This document shows positions 38,031 through 46,125 of a stretch of 47,239 nucleotides of DNA, piece by piece. Under the pieces are notes generated by a model. That model had not been told where the DNA came from. It saw only the letters and a program-made list of their open reading frames with translations, and searched no databases. The DNA is from Agathobaculum desmolans ATCC 43058 (GTDB lineage: Bacteria > Bacillota > Clostridia > Oscillospirales > Butyricicoccaceae). Position 1 is the stretch's first letter. Each line of letters opens with the position of its first letter. Position numbers and translations under genes: made by a program. The stretch spans positions 1-47,239 of the forward strand of contig NZ_JNJN01000019.1 in NCBI RefSeq assembly GCF_000701665.1, written 5' to 3'.

Positions 38031-39274
38031 ACATCATTGTGATCGGCGGCGGCGCGGCCGGGCTGATGGCAGCGGGAACAGCGGCGGAAAACGGCGCGCA
38101 TGTGACTCTGTTTGAAACAAACGAAAAGGTAGGGCGCAAGCTGTTTATCACAGGCAAGGGCCGGTGCAATGTGTGCAATCATTGCGATACACCGACGGTG
38201 CTTCAGAACGTGCCGGTCAATCCGCGTTTTTTGTATTCTGCGCTGGGCTGCTTTGCACCGGCCGATGTGATGGCGTTTTTTGAGAGCCACGGTGTACCCC
38301 TTAAAACCGAGCGCGGCAACCGTGTATTTCCGGTGTCGGATCATGCTGCGGATATCATTGACGCACTTTTTACATGGATCAAACGCAGCGGCGTTATCAT
38401 AAAACGGGAGACGGTGCAGGAGCTGGTGATACGGGATGGTCACGTTTGCGGCGTGCAGGCAGGCGGAACAGTTTTCTCTGCAGATCGCGTTATTGTAGCA
38501 ACGGGCGGCGCCTCCTATCCGCAAACCGGCTCCACCGGGGATGGCTACCGCTTTGCCAAAACGGTGGGGCATACGGTCGTACCGCCCAACCCCTCGCTTG
38601 TGCCGCTGGTCACGCCCGGCGGCTGTGAAGAGCTGATGGGGCTGAGCCTGCGCAATGTGCAGGTCACCGTGTTTGAGGACAATAAAAAGCTGTGGTCGGA
38701 TTTTGGTGAAATGCTGTTTACGCATTTCGGCGTGTCCGGGCCGCTGATTCTGTCCGCATCTGCGCACATGCGGCATTTCGGAAGCCGGGCGTACCATCTG
38801 GAGATCGACCTCAAGCCTGCATTGGATGAAAAAACGCTGGATAAGCGGCTGCTGTCGGATTTTGACAAGCACAAAAACAGCGATTTTATCAATGCGCTGG
38901 GCGATCTGCTGCCGCGTAAGCTTATCCCCGTGGTGGTGCGGTATTCCGAGATCGACCCGCATGCCAAGGTCAATGGGATCACCAAGGCGCAGCGGGCGGC
39001 GCTGCTGCACACGCTCAAGCACTTTTTGGTGGTTGTTTCGGGCAAGCGTCCGATTGCAGAGGCGATCGTAACCACTGGCGGGGTCAATGTGCGTGAGGTC
39101 AGCCCCAAAACGATGGAGTCGAAAAAATGTGCGGGCCTGTATTTTGCGGGTGAAGTGCTGGACGTGGATGCTTACACGGGCGGCTTTAATTTACAGATCG
39201 CGTGGTCGACCGGCCGTTTGGCCGGCTTGTCGGCAGCGCAGCGGGAGGAAGAACGATGGGCTATATTGCAGTAG
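38027..39274 (+). CDS. HI0933-family NAD(P)/FAD-dependent oxidoreductase
   Basis: The 415-residue flavoprotein starts with a TTG codon (coupled to the regulator gene) and has the FAD motif IIVIGGGAAGLMAAGTAAE, then KVGRKLFITGKGRCNVCN, VIVATGGASYPQTGSTGDG and a C-terminal GLYFAGEVLDVDAYTGGFN. This family (YhiN/BaiN-like) is widespread; members include proposed bile-acid reductases and tRNA/rRNA-linked enzymes, but the general function is unsettled. The gene order flavoprotein-cmk-plsC-ispH/rpsA is conserved in Clostridia and suggests a housekeeping role. Confidence 0.9.
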   Translation: MNIIVIGGGAAGLMAAGTAAENGAHVTLFETNEKVGRKLFITGKGRCNVCNHCDTPTVLQNVPVNPRFLYSALGCFAPADVMAFFESHGVPLKTERGNRVFPVSDHAADIIDALFTWIKRSGVIIKRETVQELVIRDGHVCGVQAGGTVFSADRVIVATGGASYPQTGSTGDGYRFAKTVGHTVVPPNPSLVPLVTPGGCEELMGLSLRNVQVTVFEDNKKLWSDFGEMLFTHFGVSGPLILSASAHMRHFGSRAYHLEIDLKPALDEKTLDKRLLSDFDKHKNSDFINALGDLLPRKLIPVVVRYSEIDPHAKVNGITKAQRAALLHTLKHFLVVVSGKRPIAEAIVTTGGVNVREVSPKTMESKKCAGLYFAGEVLDVDAYTGGFNLQIAWSTGRLAGLSAAQREEERWAILQ

Positions 39275-39930
39275 CGATAGATGGGCCTTCGGGCGCGGGA
39301 AAATCCACGGTGGCGCGTGCGGCAGCAGCACGGCTGGGCTATGTATATGTGGATACCGGCGCCATGTACCGGGCAATCGGGCTGGCAGTTTGCCGCCGGG
39401 GTATTGCGGAGGAGGATACGGCGGGGATCATTGCGGTTTTGCCGGAGATCCGCCTTGCCATTACATATCAGAACGGTACGCAGCATGTTGTGCTGAACGG
39501 CGAGGATGTATCGGAAGCGATCCGTACTCCGGAGATCGCGCGGTATGCGTCCAAGGTGTCGGCTGTGCCGGCTGTGCGGCAGTTTTTGCTTGATGTGCAG
39601 CGCGGCATGGCGGAAAACGGCAATATCCTGATGGATGGCCGCGATATCGGTACGGTGATCCTGCCGCAGGCACAGGTCAAGATTTTTTTGACCGCCTCGG
39701 TGGAGGCACGTGCAGAGCGGCGCTATCTGGAGCTGTGTGAAAAAGGACAGGCTGTGACGCGGGAGCAGGTAGCGGCTGATATTGCCGAGCGGGATCGGCA
39801 GGATATGACCCGCGCCATCGCTCCGCTGCGGCAGGCGGAGGACGCGGTGCTGCTGGATACAAGCGCACTGACGCTGGAGGAAAGCATTCAGGCCGTGCTG
39901 CGCATCATACAGGAAAAAACAGAGGAGTAA
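39256..39930 (+). CDS. cmk: Cytidylate kinase
   Basis: The 224-residue kinase has the P-loop AIDGPSGAGKSTVARAAA, the substrate motif YVDTGAMYRAI and NILMDGRDIGTVILPQA, LTASVEARAERRYLEL and IAERDRQDMTRAIAPL. It phosphorylates CMP and dCMP using ATP. GGGAGGAAG precedes the ATG at 39256, within the 3' end of the flavoprotein gene (19-bp overlap). It is followed by plsC after four bases. Confidence 0.96.
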   Translation: MGYIAVAIDGPSGAGKSTVARAAAARLGYVYVDTGAMYRAIGLAVCRRGIAEEDTAGIIAVLPEIRLAITYQNGTQHVVLNGEDVSEAIRTPEIARYASKVSAVPAVRQFLLDVQRGMAENGNILMDGRDIGTVILPQAQVKIFLTASVEARAERRYLELCEKGQAVTREQVAADIAERDRQDMTRAIAPLRQAEDAVLLDTSALTLEESIQAVLRIIQEKTEE

Positions 39931-39934
39931 ACAA

Positions 39935-40519
39935 ATGAAGTTCAAATATCACCGCTGGTTTCAGTGGATCGCCGTGCCGTTTGTGGCGTTGGCGTTTCAC
40001 ATTTATTTTGGTTACAAGGTCATCGGACGGGAAAACATCCCGGAAGGCGGCTGTGTGGTCTGCCCGAATCATGTGCAGCTTTCCGATCCGCCGTTTGCGG
40101 CGGTCGCGCTGACCCACCGCACACCGCTGCGCCTGATGGCGAAAAAAGAGCTGTTCCATAAAAAAGCTTTTGCCTGGCTGATCGCGGCGCTTGGCGCGTT
40201 CCCGATCGACCGCGAAGGTGCGGATATCACAGCGATCAAAACCGCACTGGGCAGCGTAAGGGCAGGGCAGAAGCTGATCATTTTCCCGCAGGGCACGCGC
40301 GGCGCAGCCGAAGGGGAGACCAAGAAGGGGGCAGCGATGCTGGCAGTCAAGACCCGTGCGCCCATCCTGCCGATGTACATCACGGAGAACAAGGGCTTCC
40401 GCTGCAAGGCAACGATCGTAATCGGTGAGCCGTTCCGGCCTGATCCGGCGGAAAAGGATTATGCGGTGATCGCGGATGACATCCTACACCGTATTTATGC
40501 CCTGAAGGAGCAGGTATGA
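39935..40519 (+). CDS. plsC: 1-acyl-sn-glycerol-3-phosphate acyltransferase
   Basis: The 194-residue enzyme has the HX4D motif NHVQLSDP (His 46, Asp 51), GAFPIDREGADITAIKTAL and FPQGTRG (117-123), the acyltransferase blocks of PlsC, plus one N-terminal hydrophobic span (WIAVPFVALAFHIYFGY). It makes phosphatidic acid at the membrane. It overlaps the ispH-rpsA gene by four bases, in the conserved clostridial order cmk-plsC-ispH-rpsA. Confidence 0.93.
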   Translation: MKFKYHRWFQWIAVPFVALAFHIYFGYKVIGRENIPEGGCVVCPNHVQLSDPPFAAVALTHRTPLRLMAKKELFHKKAFAWLIAALGAFPIDREGADITAIKTALGSVRAGQKLIIFPQGTRGAAEGETKKGAAMLAVKTRAPILPMYITENKGFRCKATIVIGEPFRPDPAEKDYAVIADDILHRIYALKEQV

Positions 40520-42450
40520 GCGTTACAGTAGCGGATACTGCCGGGTTCTGCTTTGGCGTGCGCCGTGCGGTCGATTTGGCGGAACAGCAGGCCGGAAAGC
40601 AGGGGACGATCTACGCTTTCGGTGAGATCATCCACAATATGCATGAGATCCGACGGCTGGAGCGCTGTGGTGTGCGCACCGCGTACACACTGGAGGAGAT
40701 CCCGGAGGGGGCAGCGGTGCTGATCCGCGCCCACGGCGTGCCGCGCACGGTTTACGAAGAACTCGAGCGCAAATCCTGCCGTGTGTTCGATGCGACCTGC
40801 CCCTTTGTGCAGAAGATACACCGCATCGTGGACGAGGAAAGCCGGGCAGGCCGGCTGGTGGTTATTCTCGGCAGTGCAGGCCATCCTGAGGTGGTCGGGA
40901 TCGAAGGGTGGTGCGGTGCATCGGTCGTGCTGGATGGCGAGGAGCAGGCACGCGCCTTTGCTGCACAGCTGACAGACCCGGATCGTCCGATTTCAGTCGT
41001 CGCACAAACAACGATCAACCGGGCGATTTGGAATATTTCCGTTGGTCTGATAAAAAAAAGGTGTACAAACCTCAAAATTTTTGATACAATATGTAAAGCG
41101 ACGGATGAGCGTCAGTCGGAGGCTCGTCTGCTTGCCGGTGCGTCGGATCAAATGATCGTGATCGGCGACAAAAAAAGCTCCAACACCAAGCGGCTGTATG
41201 AAATCAGCCGGTCGCTGTGCAGCAATGTGCTTTATATCGAGGACGCCACAGAGCTTACTACGCAGGAGCTCTGCCGGGATGGGCGCGTCGGGATCACAGC
41301 AGGGGCATCGACACCGGCATGGATAATTAAGGAGGTCAGTAACATGATGAGCGAAGAAATTAAAATTGAAAATGGCGAAGACTTTGCGGCAATGCTCGAA
41401 GAGTCTTTCAAAACTTTGAATACAGGAGAGAAAGTCACCGGCACCGTAGTCGCAGTATCCTCGACCGATGTTCAGGTCGACCTTGGCGTAAAGCACACTG
41501 CGTATATTCCGCTGAGCGAGCTTTCCGATGACCCGAACTACGACGTAGCGGCGAACGTTCACCCGGGCGATGAGATCGAAGCGGTTGTTGTTCGCGTAAA
41601 CGACGGCGAGGGCACGGTTACCCTGTCCAAGAAGCGCGTCGATCAGCTCAAGGGCTGGGAGACCATCGAGAAGGCCTACGAGGAGCATACGGTTGTGGAA
41701 GGCACGATCGTGGAAGAGAACCGCGGCGGCGTGGTTGCAACTGCGTTCGGCGTGCGCGTTTTCATCCCGGCCAGCCAGACCGGCGTGCCGAAGGATCAGC
41801 CGATGAACCAGCTGGTCAAGACCAAGCAGTCCTTCTATATCACCGAGATCAACCGTCAGCGCAAGCGCGTAGTCGGCTCTATCCGCCAGATCCAGCAGGA
41901 GGCCCGCAAGGCTGCTGCAGAGCAGATCTGGGGCACCATCGAGATCGGCAACGAGTACGAGGGCACGGTCAAGTCGCTGACCTCCTACGGCGCGTTTGTT
42001 GACATCGGCGGCGTGGACGGCATGGTTCACATCTCTGAGCTGAGCTGGGGCCGCATCAAGCACCCGTCCGAGGTTGTTGCTGTTGGCGACAAGGTCAAGG
42101 TGTTTGTGATCGGTCTGGACAAGGAAAACAAGAAGATATCCCTCGGCTACAAGCGCGAGGAGGACAATCCGTGGAACGTGTTCAAGTCCAAGTACGACAT
42201 CGGCTCTGTGGCTGAGGTCAAGATCCTCAAGTTCATGCCGTTCGGCGCGTTCGCTGAGATCGTTCCGGGCGTGGACGGCCTGATCCATATTTCTCAGATC
42301 GCGGATCACCGCATCGCCAAGCCCGAGGATGTACTCAAGGTTGGCCAGCAGGTGGAGGCTAAGATCATCGATATCAACGATGAAAAGAAGAAGGTTTCCC
42401 TGTCGATCCGTGCGCTGCTCCTCGGCGACGACGAGTACGACGACGAATAA
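40516..42450 (+). CDS. ispH: IspH - ribosomal protein S1 fusion (HMB-PP reductase/S1)
   Basis: The 644-residue protein joins an IspH domain (about 1-275) to an S1 part (277-644). IspH has the three Fe-S Cys residues 12 (GFCFGVRRAVD), 95 (DATCPFVQKIH) and 193 (DTICKATDERQ), and makes isoprenoid precursors IPP/DMAPP. The S1 part has four S1 repeats (for example YEGTVKSLTSYGAFVDIGG, VDGMVHISELSWG) and an acidic end DDEYDDE. The fusion is well known in Clostridia. An internal AAGGAGG with ATG at 41344 (codon 277) could also produce free S1 protein, and promoter-like sequence lies at 41062-41090. GC content and codon use shift at the junction. Confidence 0.96.
   Translation: MSVTVADTAGFCFGVRRAVDLAEQQAGKQGTIYAFGEIIHNMHEIRRLERCGVRTAYTLEEIPEGAAVLIRAHGVPRTVYEELERKSCRVFDATCPFVQKIHRIVDEESRAGRLVVILGSAGHPEVVGIEGWCGASVVLDGEEQARAFAAQLTDPDRPISVVAQTTINRAIWNISVGLIKKRCTNLKIFDTICKATDERQSEARLLAGASDQMIVIGDKKSSNTKRLYEISRSLCSNVLYIEDATELTTQELCRDGRVGITAGASTPAWIIKEVSNMMSEEIKIENGEDFAAMLEESFKTLNTGEKVTGTVVAVSSTDVQVDLGVKHTAYIPLSELSDDPNYDVAANVHPGDEIEAVVVRVNDGEGTVTLSKKRVDQLKGWETIEKAYEEHTVVEGTIVEENRGGVVATAFGVRVFIPASQTGVPKDQPMNQLVKTKQSFYITEINRQRKRVVGSIRQIQQEARKAAAEQIWGTIEIGNEYEGTVKSLTSYGAFVDIGGVDGMVHISELSWGRIKHPSEVVAVGDKVKVFVIGLDKENKKISLGYKREEDNPWNVFKSKYDIGSVAEVKILKFMPFGAFAEIVPGVDGLIHISQIADHRIAKPEDVLKVGQQVEAKIIDINDEKKKVSLSIRALLLGDDEYDDE
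41062..41090 (+). promoter_or_regulatory. Internal promoter candidate within ispH
   Basis: TGTACA (41062-41067), 17 bp, TACAAT (41085-41090) in an AT-rich patch, 254 bp before the internal S1 start at 41344. An A8 run (41052-41059) sits just upstream. Confidence 0.4.
41329..41346 (+). promoter_or_regulatory. Internal ribosome binding site for S1
   Basis: AAGGAGG (41329-41335), 8 bases, then ATG (41344), in frame with the fusion. It exactly marks the start of the S1 part, so a separate S1 of about 368 residues is plausible. Confidence 0.6.
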
Positions 42451-42463
42451 TTCCCGTATAACG

Positions 42464-42491
42464 AAGAAGCACCCAGCTGGGTGCTTCTTTT
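42464..42491 (+). terminator. Terminator after ispH-rpsA
   Basis: AAGAAGCACCC, loop AGCT, GGGTGCTTCTT with a T-run: a strong intrinsic terminator. Confidence 0.9.
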
Positions 42492-42567
42492 TTGTGGTAA
42501 AATGCCAGCTGCTATGGTATAATAAGGCATCGAATATAGAGATAGAGGATAGAAAGAAGGATGCACG

Positions 42568-42636
42568 ATGAAAAAACAACTGCAAGGCATTGGGCTGATT
42601 TTATTCGGTATGCTGCTGCTCGTTGAGGAACGCTGA
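42568..42636 (+). CDS. Possible 22-residue hydrophobic micropeptide
   Basis: The frame reads MKKQLQGIGLILFGMLLL then VEER. AGAAAGAAGG is 8-10 bases upstream and an extended minus-10 word (TGGTATAAT, 42515-42523) lies before it. It looks like the first membrane span of a longer small membrane protein, so it could be a true micropeptide or a 5' remnant of a broken gene. It is 59 bp upstream of the hydrolase gene on the same strand. Confidence 0.35.
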   Translation: MKKQLQGIGLILFGMLLLVEER

Positions 42637-42695
42637 CTGCATAAAAGCCATCGCTTCGACATGACACAGGCGCAGCGGCCGGAGGGATTGGAAGT

Positions 42696-43304
42696 ATGAA
42701 AAAACTGGTGATTTATATACATGGCAGGGGTGGCAGCGCGGCTGAGGCCGCGCGGTATCAGCCGCTTTTTCCGGATGCGGATGTGATCGGCTTTGCGTAT
42801 CAGGCGCAAAACCCGTGGGAAGCAGCGGAAGAGTTCCCACGTTTTGTGGATACATACCGGCAATTCTACGATGCCGTTTGGCTGATCGCCAACAGCATCG
42901 GGGCATTTTTCGCGTTGTCCGCACTGGATCAAAAGCGCATAGACAGGGCGTTTTTGATTTCACCGGTGGTGGATATGGAACGGCTGATCGGTGATATGAT
43001 GTGTTGGGCTGACGTGAGTGAAGAAAAGCTGCAAGAACAGCGGGAAATCACGACCGATTTTGGCGAAACACTCTCGTGGGATTACTTGTGCTATGTACGG
43101 TCGCATCCGATTGGGTGGGATGTGCCGACCTGCATCTTGTATGGGGAAAAGGATCACTTGACTTCTTGGGAAACGATTTCCGCTTTTGCCGAAAAACATA
43201 CCGCTCCGCTGACGGTCATGCCGGGCGGCGAGCATTGGTTCCACGCGGAGGAACAGATGTGTTTTTTGGATGATTGGCTGAAAAACGCTGCAAAGATCGT
43301 GTGA
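42696..43304 (+). CDS. Small alpha/beta-hydrolase
   Basis: The 202-residue protein starts MKKLVIYIHGRGGSAAEAAR, with the oxyanion-type HGRGG motif, a nucleophile elbow ANSIGAFFAL (Ser about 68), the acid region CILYGEKDHLTSWE and a late His in GGEHWFHAEE. This is the full alpha/beta-hydrolase triad layout. The substrate is unknown; esterase or peptidase activity on small molecules is likely. GGAGGGATTGGAAGT precedes the ATG. It is followed by a strong bidirectional terminator. Confidence 0.85.
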   Translation: MKKLVIYIHGRGGSAAEAARYQPLFPDADVIGFAYQAQNPWEAAEEFPRFVDTYRQFYDAVWLIANSIGAFFALSALDQKRIDRAFLISPVVDMERLIGDMMCWADVSEEKLQEQREITTDFGETLSWDYLCYVRSHPIGWDVPTCILYGEKDHLTSWETISAFAEKHTAPLTVMPGGEHWFHAEEQMCFLDDWLKNAAKIV

Positions 43305-43364
43305 TCAATGCGAGAAAGCGTCATCCTTTTTGTCACAGAGATCATTATGAAAGCATTCGGACAT

Positions 43365-43413
43365 AAAAAACTGCGGGGGACAGAGCGGAATGCTCTGTCC
43401 CCCTGCGGTTTTT
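43365..43413. terminator. Bidirectional terminator
   Basis: AAAAACTGCGGGGGACAGAGC pairs closely with GCTCTGTCCCCCTGCGGTTT around GGAAT, with T-runs on both strands. It serves the hydrolase gene and the convergent iol operon. Confidence 0.85.
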
Positions 43414-43456
43414 CCGGCATGTGAAAAGTGATATCAATAGAGAGAGTAGCGGAGGT

Positions 43457-44473
43457 TTATTCCAACGGTAAAAGTTCGTTTTTGAGGAAAGATTCCTTGC
43501 AGCGGAAGGCAATCTTGGTAGATTGGGTGCCGTCGATCACGCCCGGTGTGGCCTTCCGTCCGGTCGCTACGCAATCGCAGAACTCTTCGATTTCAGTGAT
43601 GTAAGCGTCATGCCAGCGGGTGATGAAGTCCTGATAGCATTCACGGCAGACACCGTGCTCGCTCATGACCTCTACCAGCGAATCGGTCGGTACGGATGCG
43701 ATGCGCAGGGTGCCACGGGTGCCGACGATCTCGGTCTCCACGTGCGAGCCGTGCGCCGCAGCGCGGCCGGCGAAGAAGAATGCCATGGCGTCGTTTTCCA
43801 TCTGCATCAGGCCGCTGACGTTGTCGCCGTCGTCCCAATCCTTGTACTGCTTGAATTCATAGCAGCCGCCGATCGCCCACAGCTTCTTCGGCTCGGAGCC
43901 GGTCAGCCAGCGGATCAGGTCAAAGTCATGGATGGACATGTCAATGAACTGACCGCCCGAACGGGGCGCGTATTCCAGCGTGCCTTCAATGATCGAAATC
44001 GGGTCCTGCGAGTAGCAGCGAACGAGGATCACATCGCCGATATCGCCGTTGTCCATCTTCTTTTTGGCGACCTGATAGGAATGATCGTAGCGGCGCATAA
44101 AGCCCAGCATAAAGGTCAGATCGGGATGTGCCGCAATAATGGCTTCGGCTTCTTTGCACTTTTCTACGGTATCTGCCAGCGGCTTTTCGCAGAATACATG
44201 CTTGCCGGCATCCATAGCAAGGCGGATCATTTCAACATGGGATGCGGTGTTGGTGATGATCGCAACAGCTTCCACGTTGGGATCCTCACACAGCGCTTTG
44301 GGATCGCTGTAAACGGCGGTCACGCCCAGCTCGGCAGCAACCTGCTTGGCGCGGTCGAAGTTTGCGTCCGCGATGGCAACCAGTTCAGAACCGGGCACGC
44401 GGTTGGCAATATTGCAGGCATGCTCATAGCCCAGACGGCCGACGCCGATGATACCGATTTTCAGCTTTTTCAT
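43457..44473 (-). CDS. iolG: Inositol 2-dehydrogenase-like (Gfo/Idh/MocA family)
   Basis: The 338-residue NAD-dependent dehydrogenase has the Rossmann start MKKLKIGIIGVGRLGYEHA, the EKP motif CEKPLADT and the family segment GGQFIDMSIHDFDLIRWL, which carries catalytic His and Asp. The sequence is typical of IolG, which oxidises myo-inositol to 2-keto-myo-inositol; related inositol isomers are possible substrates. GGAG precedes the ATG at 44473; an upstream extension is rejected. It follows the iolE-like gene by 46 bp, and the operon ends at the terminator 43365-43413. No other iol genes are in the window. Confidence 0.88.
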   Translation of the reverse strand: MKKLKIGIIGVGRLGYEHACNIANRVPGSELVAIADANFDRAKQVAAELGVTAVYSDPKALCEDPNVEAVAIITNTASHVEMIRLAMDAGKHVFCEKPLADTVEKCKEAEAIIAAHPDLTFMLGFMRRYDHSYQVAKKKMDNGDIGDVILVRCYSQDPISIIEGTLEYAPRSGGQFIDMSIHDFDLIRWLTGSEPKKLWAIGGCYEFKQYKDWDDGDNVSGLMQMENDAMAFFFAGRAAAHGSHVETEIVGTRGTLRIASVPTDSLVEVMSEHGVCRECYQDFITRWHDAYITEIEEFCDCVATGRKATPGVIDGTQSTKIAFRCKESFLKNELLPLE

Positions 44474-44519
44474 AGGGATGCTCTCCTTTATCAAAATATT
44501 TTCAGGCGGTGGGTTCCGG

Positions 44520-45419
44520 TCAGATGCCGGTGTGTTCCTTGACGTATGCGCGTGCCATGCGGGCATATTCCAGCGGATTGGCCTTGGCGGGGTCTTGTTC
44601 GGCTTCCACGATCAGCCAGCCTTCGTACTGATACTCGTCAAGCAGTTTGAACACGGTCGGGAAGTCTACGCAGCCCTCCGGATCGCCCGGTACAGTGAAA
44701 ACGCCTTCCGGGATGGAGCGCAGGAAGCTCTTGTTTTCTGCATAGCACTTGTCCATAGCGGGTTTGCGGACGTTTTTCAGATGCACATGCCCGATGCGGT
44801 CGTGGTGCTTTTTGAGGATCTCGATCGGATCCTCTCCGGAGAAGGTGAGGTGGCCGGTATCGTAGATCATGCTGACAAATTTTGGGTCGGTCATTGCCAG
44901 CATACGGTCGATTTCGGCAGTGGTCTGCACGGTGGTGGTCATATGGTGGTGGTAAACGATCTTCATGCCGCTGTCGTATGCAATTTTGCCGAGGTGATCC
45001 AGTCCCTCAGTGAGCACGTCCCATTCGTCATCATTCAGCACCTTTTTGCGGGAGAGCGGTGTGTTCCATTGGTGCTGGATGGAGAAGGACTGGTCGGATA
45101 CGTTGATGACTTCCGCGCCGATTGCTTTTAGGAAGTTCATGTGATCGACAAAAGCGCGCTCGTTCCACCATAGGGGTTGTTCGTTTAAGTAGGTGCTGAT
45201 CCACGCGGTAACGGCAGAGATGCCGCGGCGTGCAAACTCCCGGTTGAGAATGGCGGGGTCGCGGGGGTACTGGCAGCCGATCTCTGTGCCGGTGTAGCCG
45301 GTCAGTGCGATCTCGCTGATGGTCTGGAGAAAGCTATTCTCCGCACCCATTTCAGGCATATCGTCTTCAGTCCATGCGATCGGCGCAATACCGATTTTGA
45401 CCTTGTTCGGATCTAACAT
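44520..45419 (-). CDS. iolE: Inosose dehydratase-like TIM-barrel protein (IolE)
   Basis: The 299-residue protein starts with VKIGIAPIAWTEDDMPEMG, the signature of IolE (2-keto-myo-inositol dehydratase), followed by sugar phosphate isomerase/epimerase barrel features (GTEIGCQYPRDPAILN, VYHHHMTTTVQTTAEIDRM, SMIYDTGHLTFSG, GHVHLKNVRKPA) with metal-binding Glu/Asp/His. It dehydrates 2-keto-myo-inositol, the product of the partner dehydrogenase. AGGAAGGAA precedes the ATG. It leads a two-gene leftward operon and is divergent from the AraC gene at 46126, its likely regulator. Confidence 0.87.
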   Translation of the reverse strand: MLDPNKVKIGIAPIAWTEDDMPEMGAENSFLQTISEIALTGYTGTEIGCQYPRDPAILNREFARRGISAVTAWISTYLNEQPLWWNERAFVDHMNFLKAIGAEVINVSDQSFSIQHQWNTPLSRKKVLNDDEWDVLTEGLDHLGKIAYDSGMKIVYHHHMTTTVQTTAEIDRMLAMTDPKFVSMIYDTGHLTFSGEDPIEILKKHHDRIGHVHLKNVRKPAMDKCYAENKSFLRSIPEGVFTVPGDPEGCVDFPTVFKLLDEYQYEGWLIVEAEQDPAKANPLEYARMARAYVKEHTGI

Positions 45420-46125
45420 GACGGGTTCCTTCCTTTCTGATGGTAGCCGTTTCGTTTTCTGTGCTTACAGTTTAGCAGTTTACGGGCGGATTTTCTTTCA
45501 ACTTCTTGAGATTGCTGCAAAAAAACTGGGAGCGGCAATAAGAAGCCGAAACCGCAGATAAATACCGAATTTTATGCATGAATTTAGGGGATGCAGCGCG
45601 GATCGCTTATTGTGGCCGGAGGTCTTTTGATTGGTTTTTTTGAAAATCCTGCTGTTACACTGTTTCCGGCACAGCGCGTGCCAAATGGTCATCATGCAGA
45701 TTGCAGATGTGCCTGCGCCTAACAAGCTGATATATAACTTGCTTTTATTTTCATACACTCGCTTTCTTTTTATCAAGTCAAGCGCTTTGCGGTTGCCGCA
45801 GAAAAGCAAGAAGTTAGTAGTTTTTGATATGCGGATATGGTATGATAAATATGGCGATATCTGAGAAGAAAGAAACCTATTGCACATCATATAACGTTTT
45901 CTGTGTGATTTTCGCTGTATCTGCAATGATTATATGGTGAAAAGCGTGTGAACGTGTTCTTGAGGTAAGATAGAGTATGGTGCACGTGGAAGATCCGGTG
46001 CAGGTATGGCAGCTTCGTTCATACAGTGTGAGACTGGCCGGCGTGGAATCTGCGGAGCTGCAGTGGCGGCAGCGTGGCCGCTGCACGGAAAAAACGGTAT
46101 CGGGATACAGAAAAGGAGAGCGAAA
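45420..46125. other. Long intergenic region between iolE and the AraC gene
   Basis: This 706-bp space is more AT-rich than its surroundings. Short frames on both strands lack ribosome sites and recognisable protein sense. An extended minus-10 promoter word (TGGTATGAT, 45838-45846) points toward the AraC gene, leaving a leader of about 275 nt. Regulatory sites for the inositol operon are expected here but none is identified with confidence. Confidence 0.5.
45838..45846 (+). promoter_or_regulatory. Extended minus-10 promoter candidate
   Basis: TGGTATGAT; no good minus-35 box. The same extended form appears in other host promoters in this window. Confidence 0.35.

Noticed and set aside
37838-39022. 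A 394-codon minus-strand frame opposite the flavoprotein gene
   Set aside because: The plus-strand flavoprotein has full FAD motifs; the antisense frame shows no family features.
40993-42585. A 530-codon minus-strand open frame opposite the S1 part of the fusion
   Set aside because: Shadow frame caused by codon bias of the highly expressed S1 gene; it runs through a terminator and lacks a start site.
45498-45926. A 142-codon minus-strand frame upstream of iolE
   Set aside because: No ribosome site, unusual composition and no recognisable domain; it overlaps the probable iol regulatory region.
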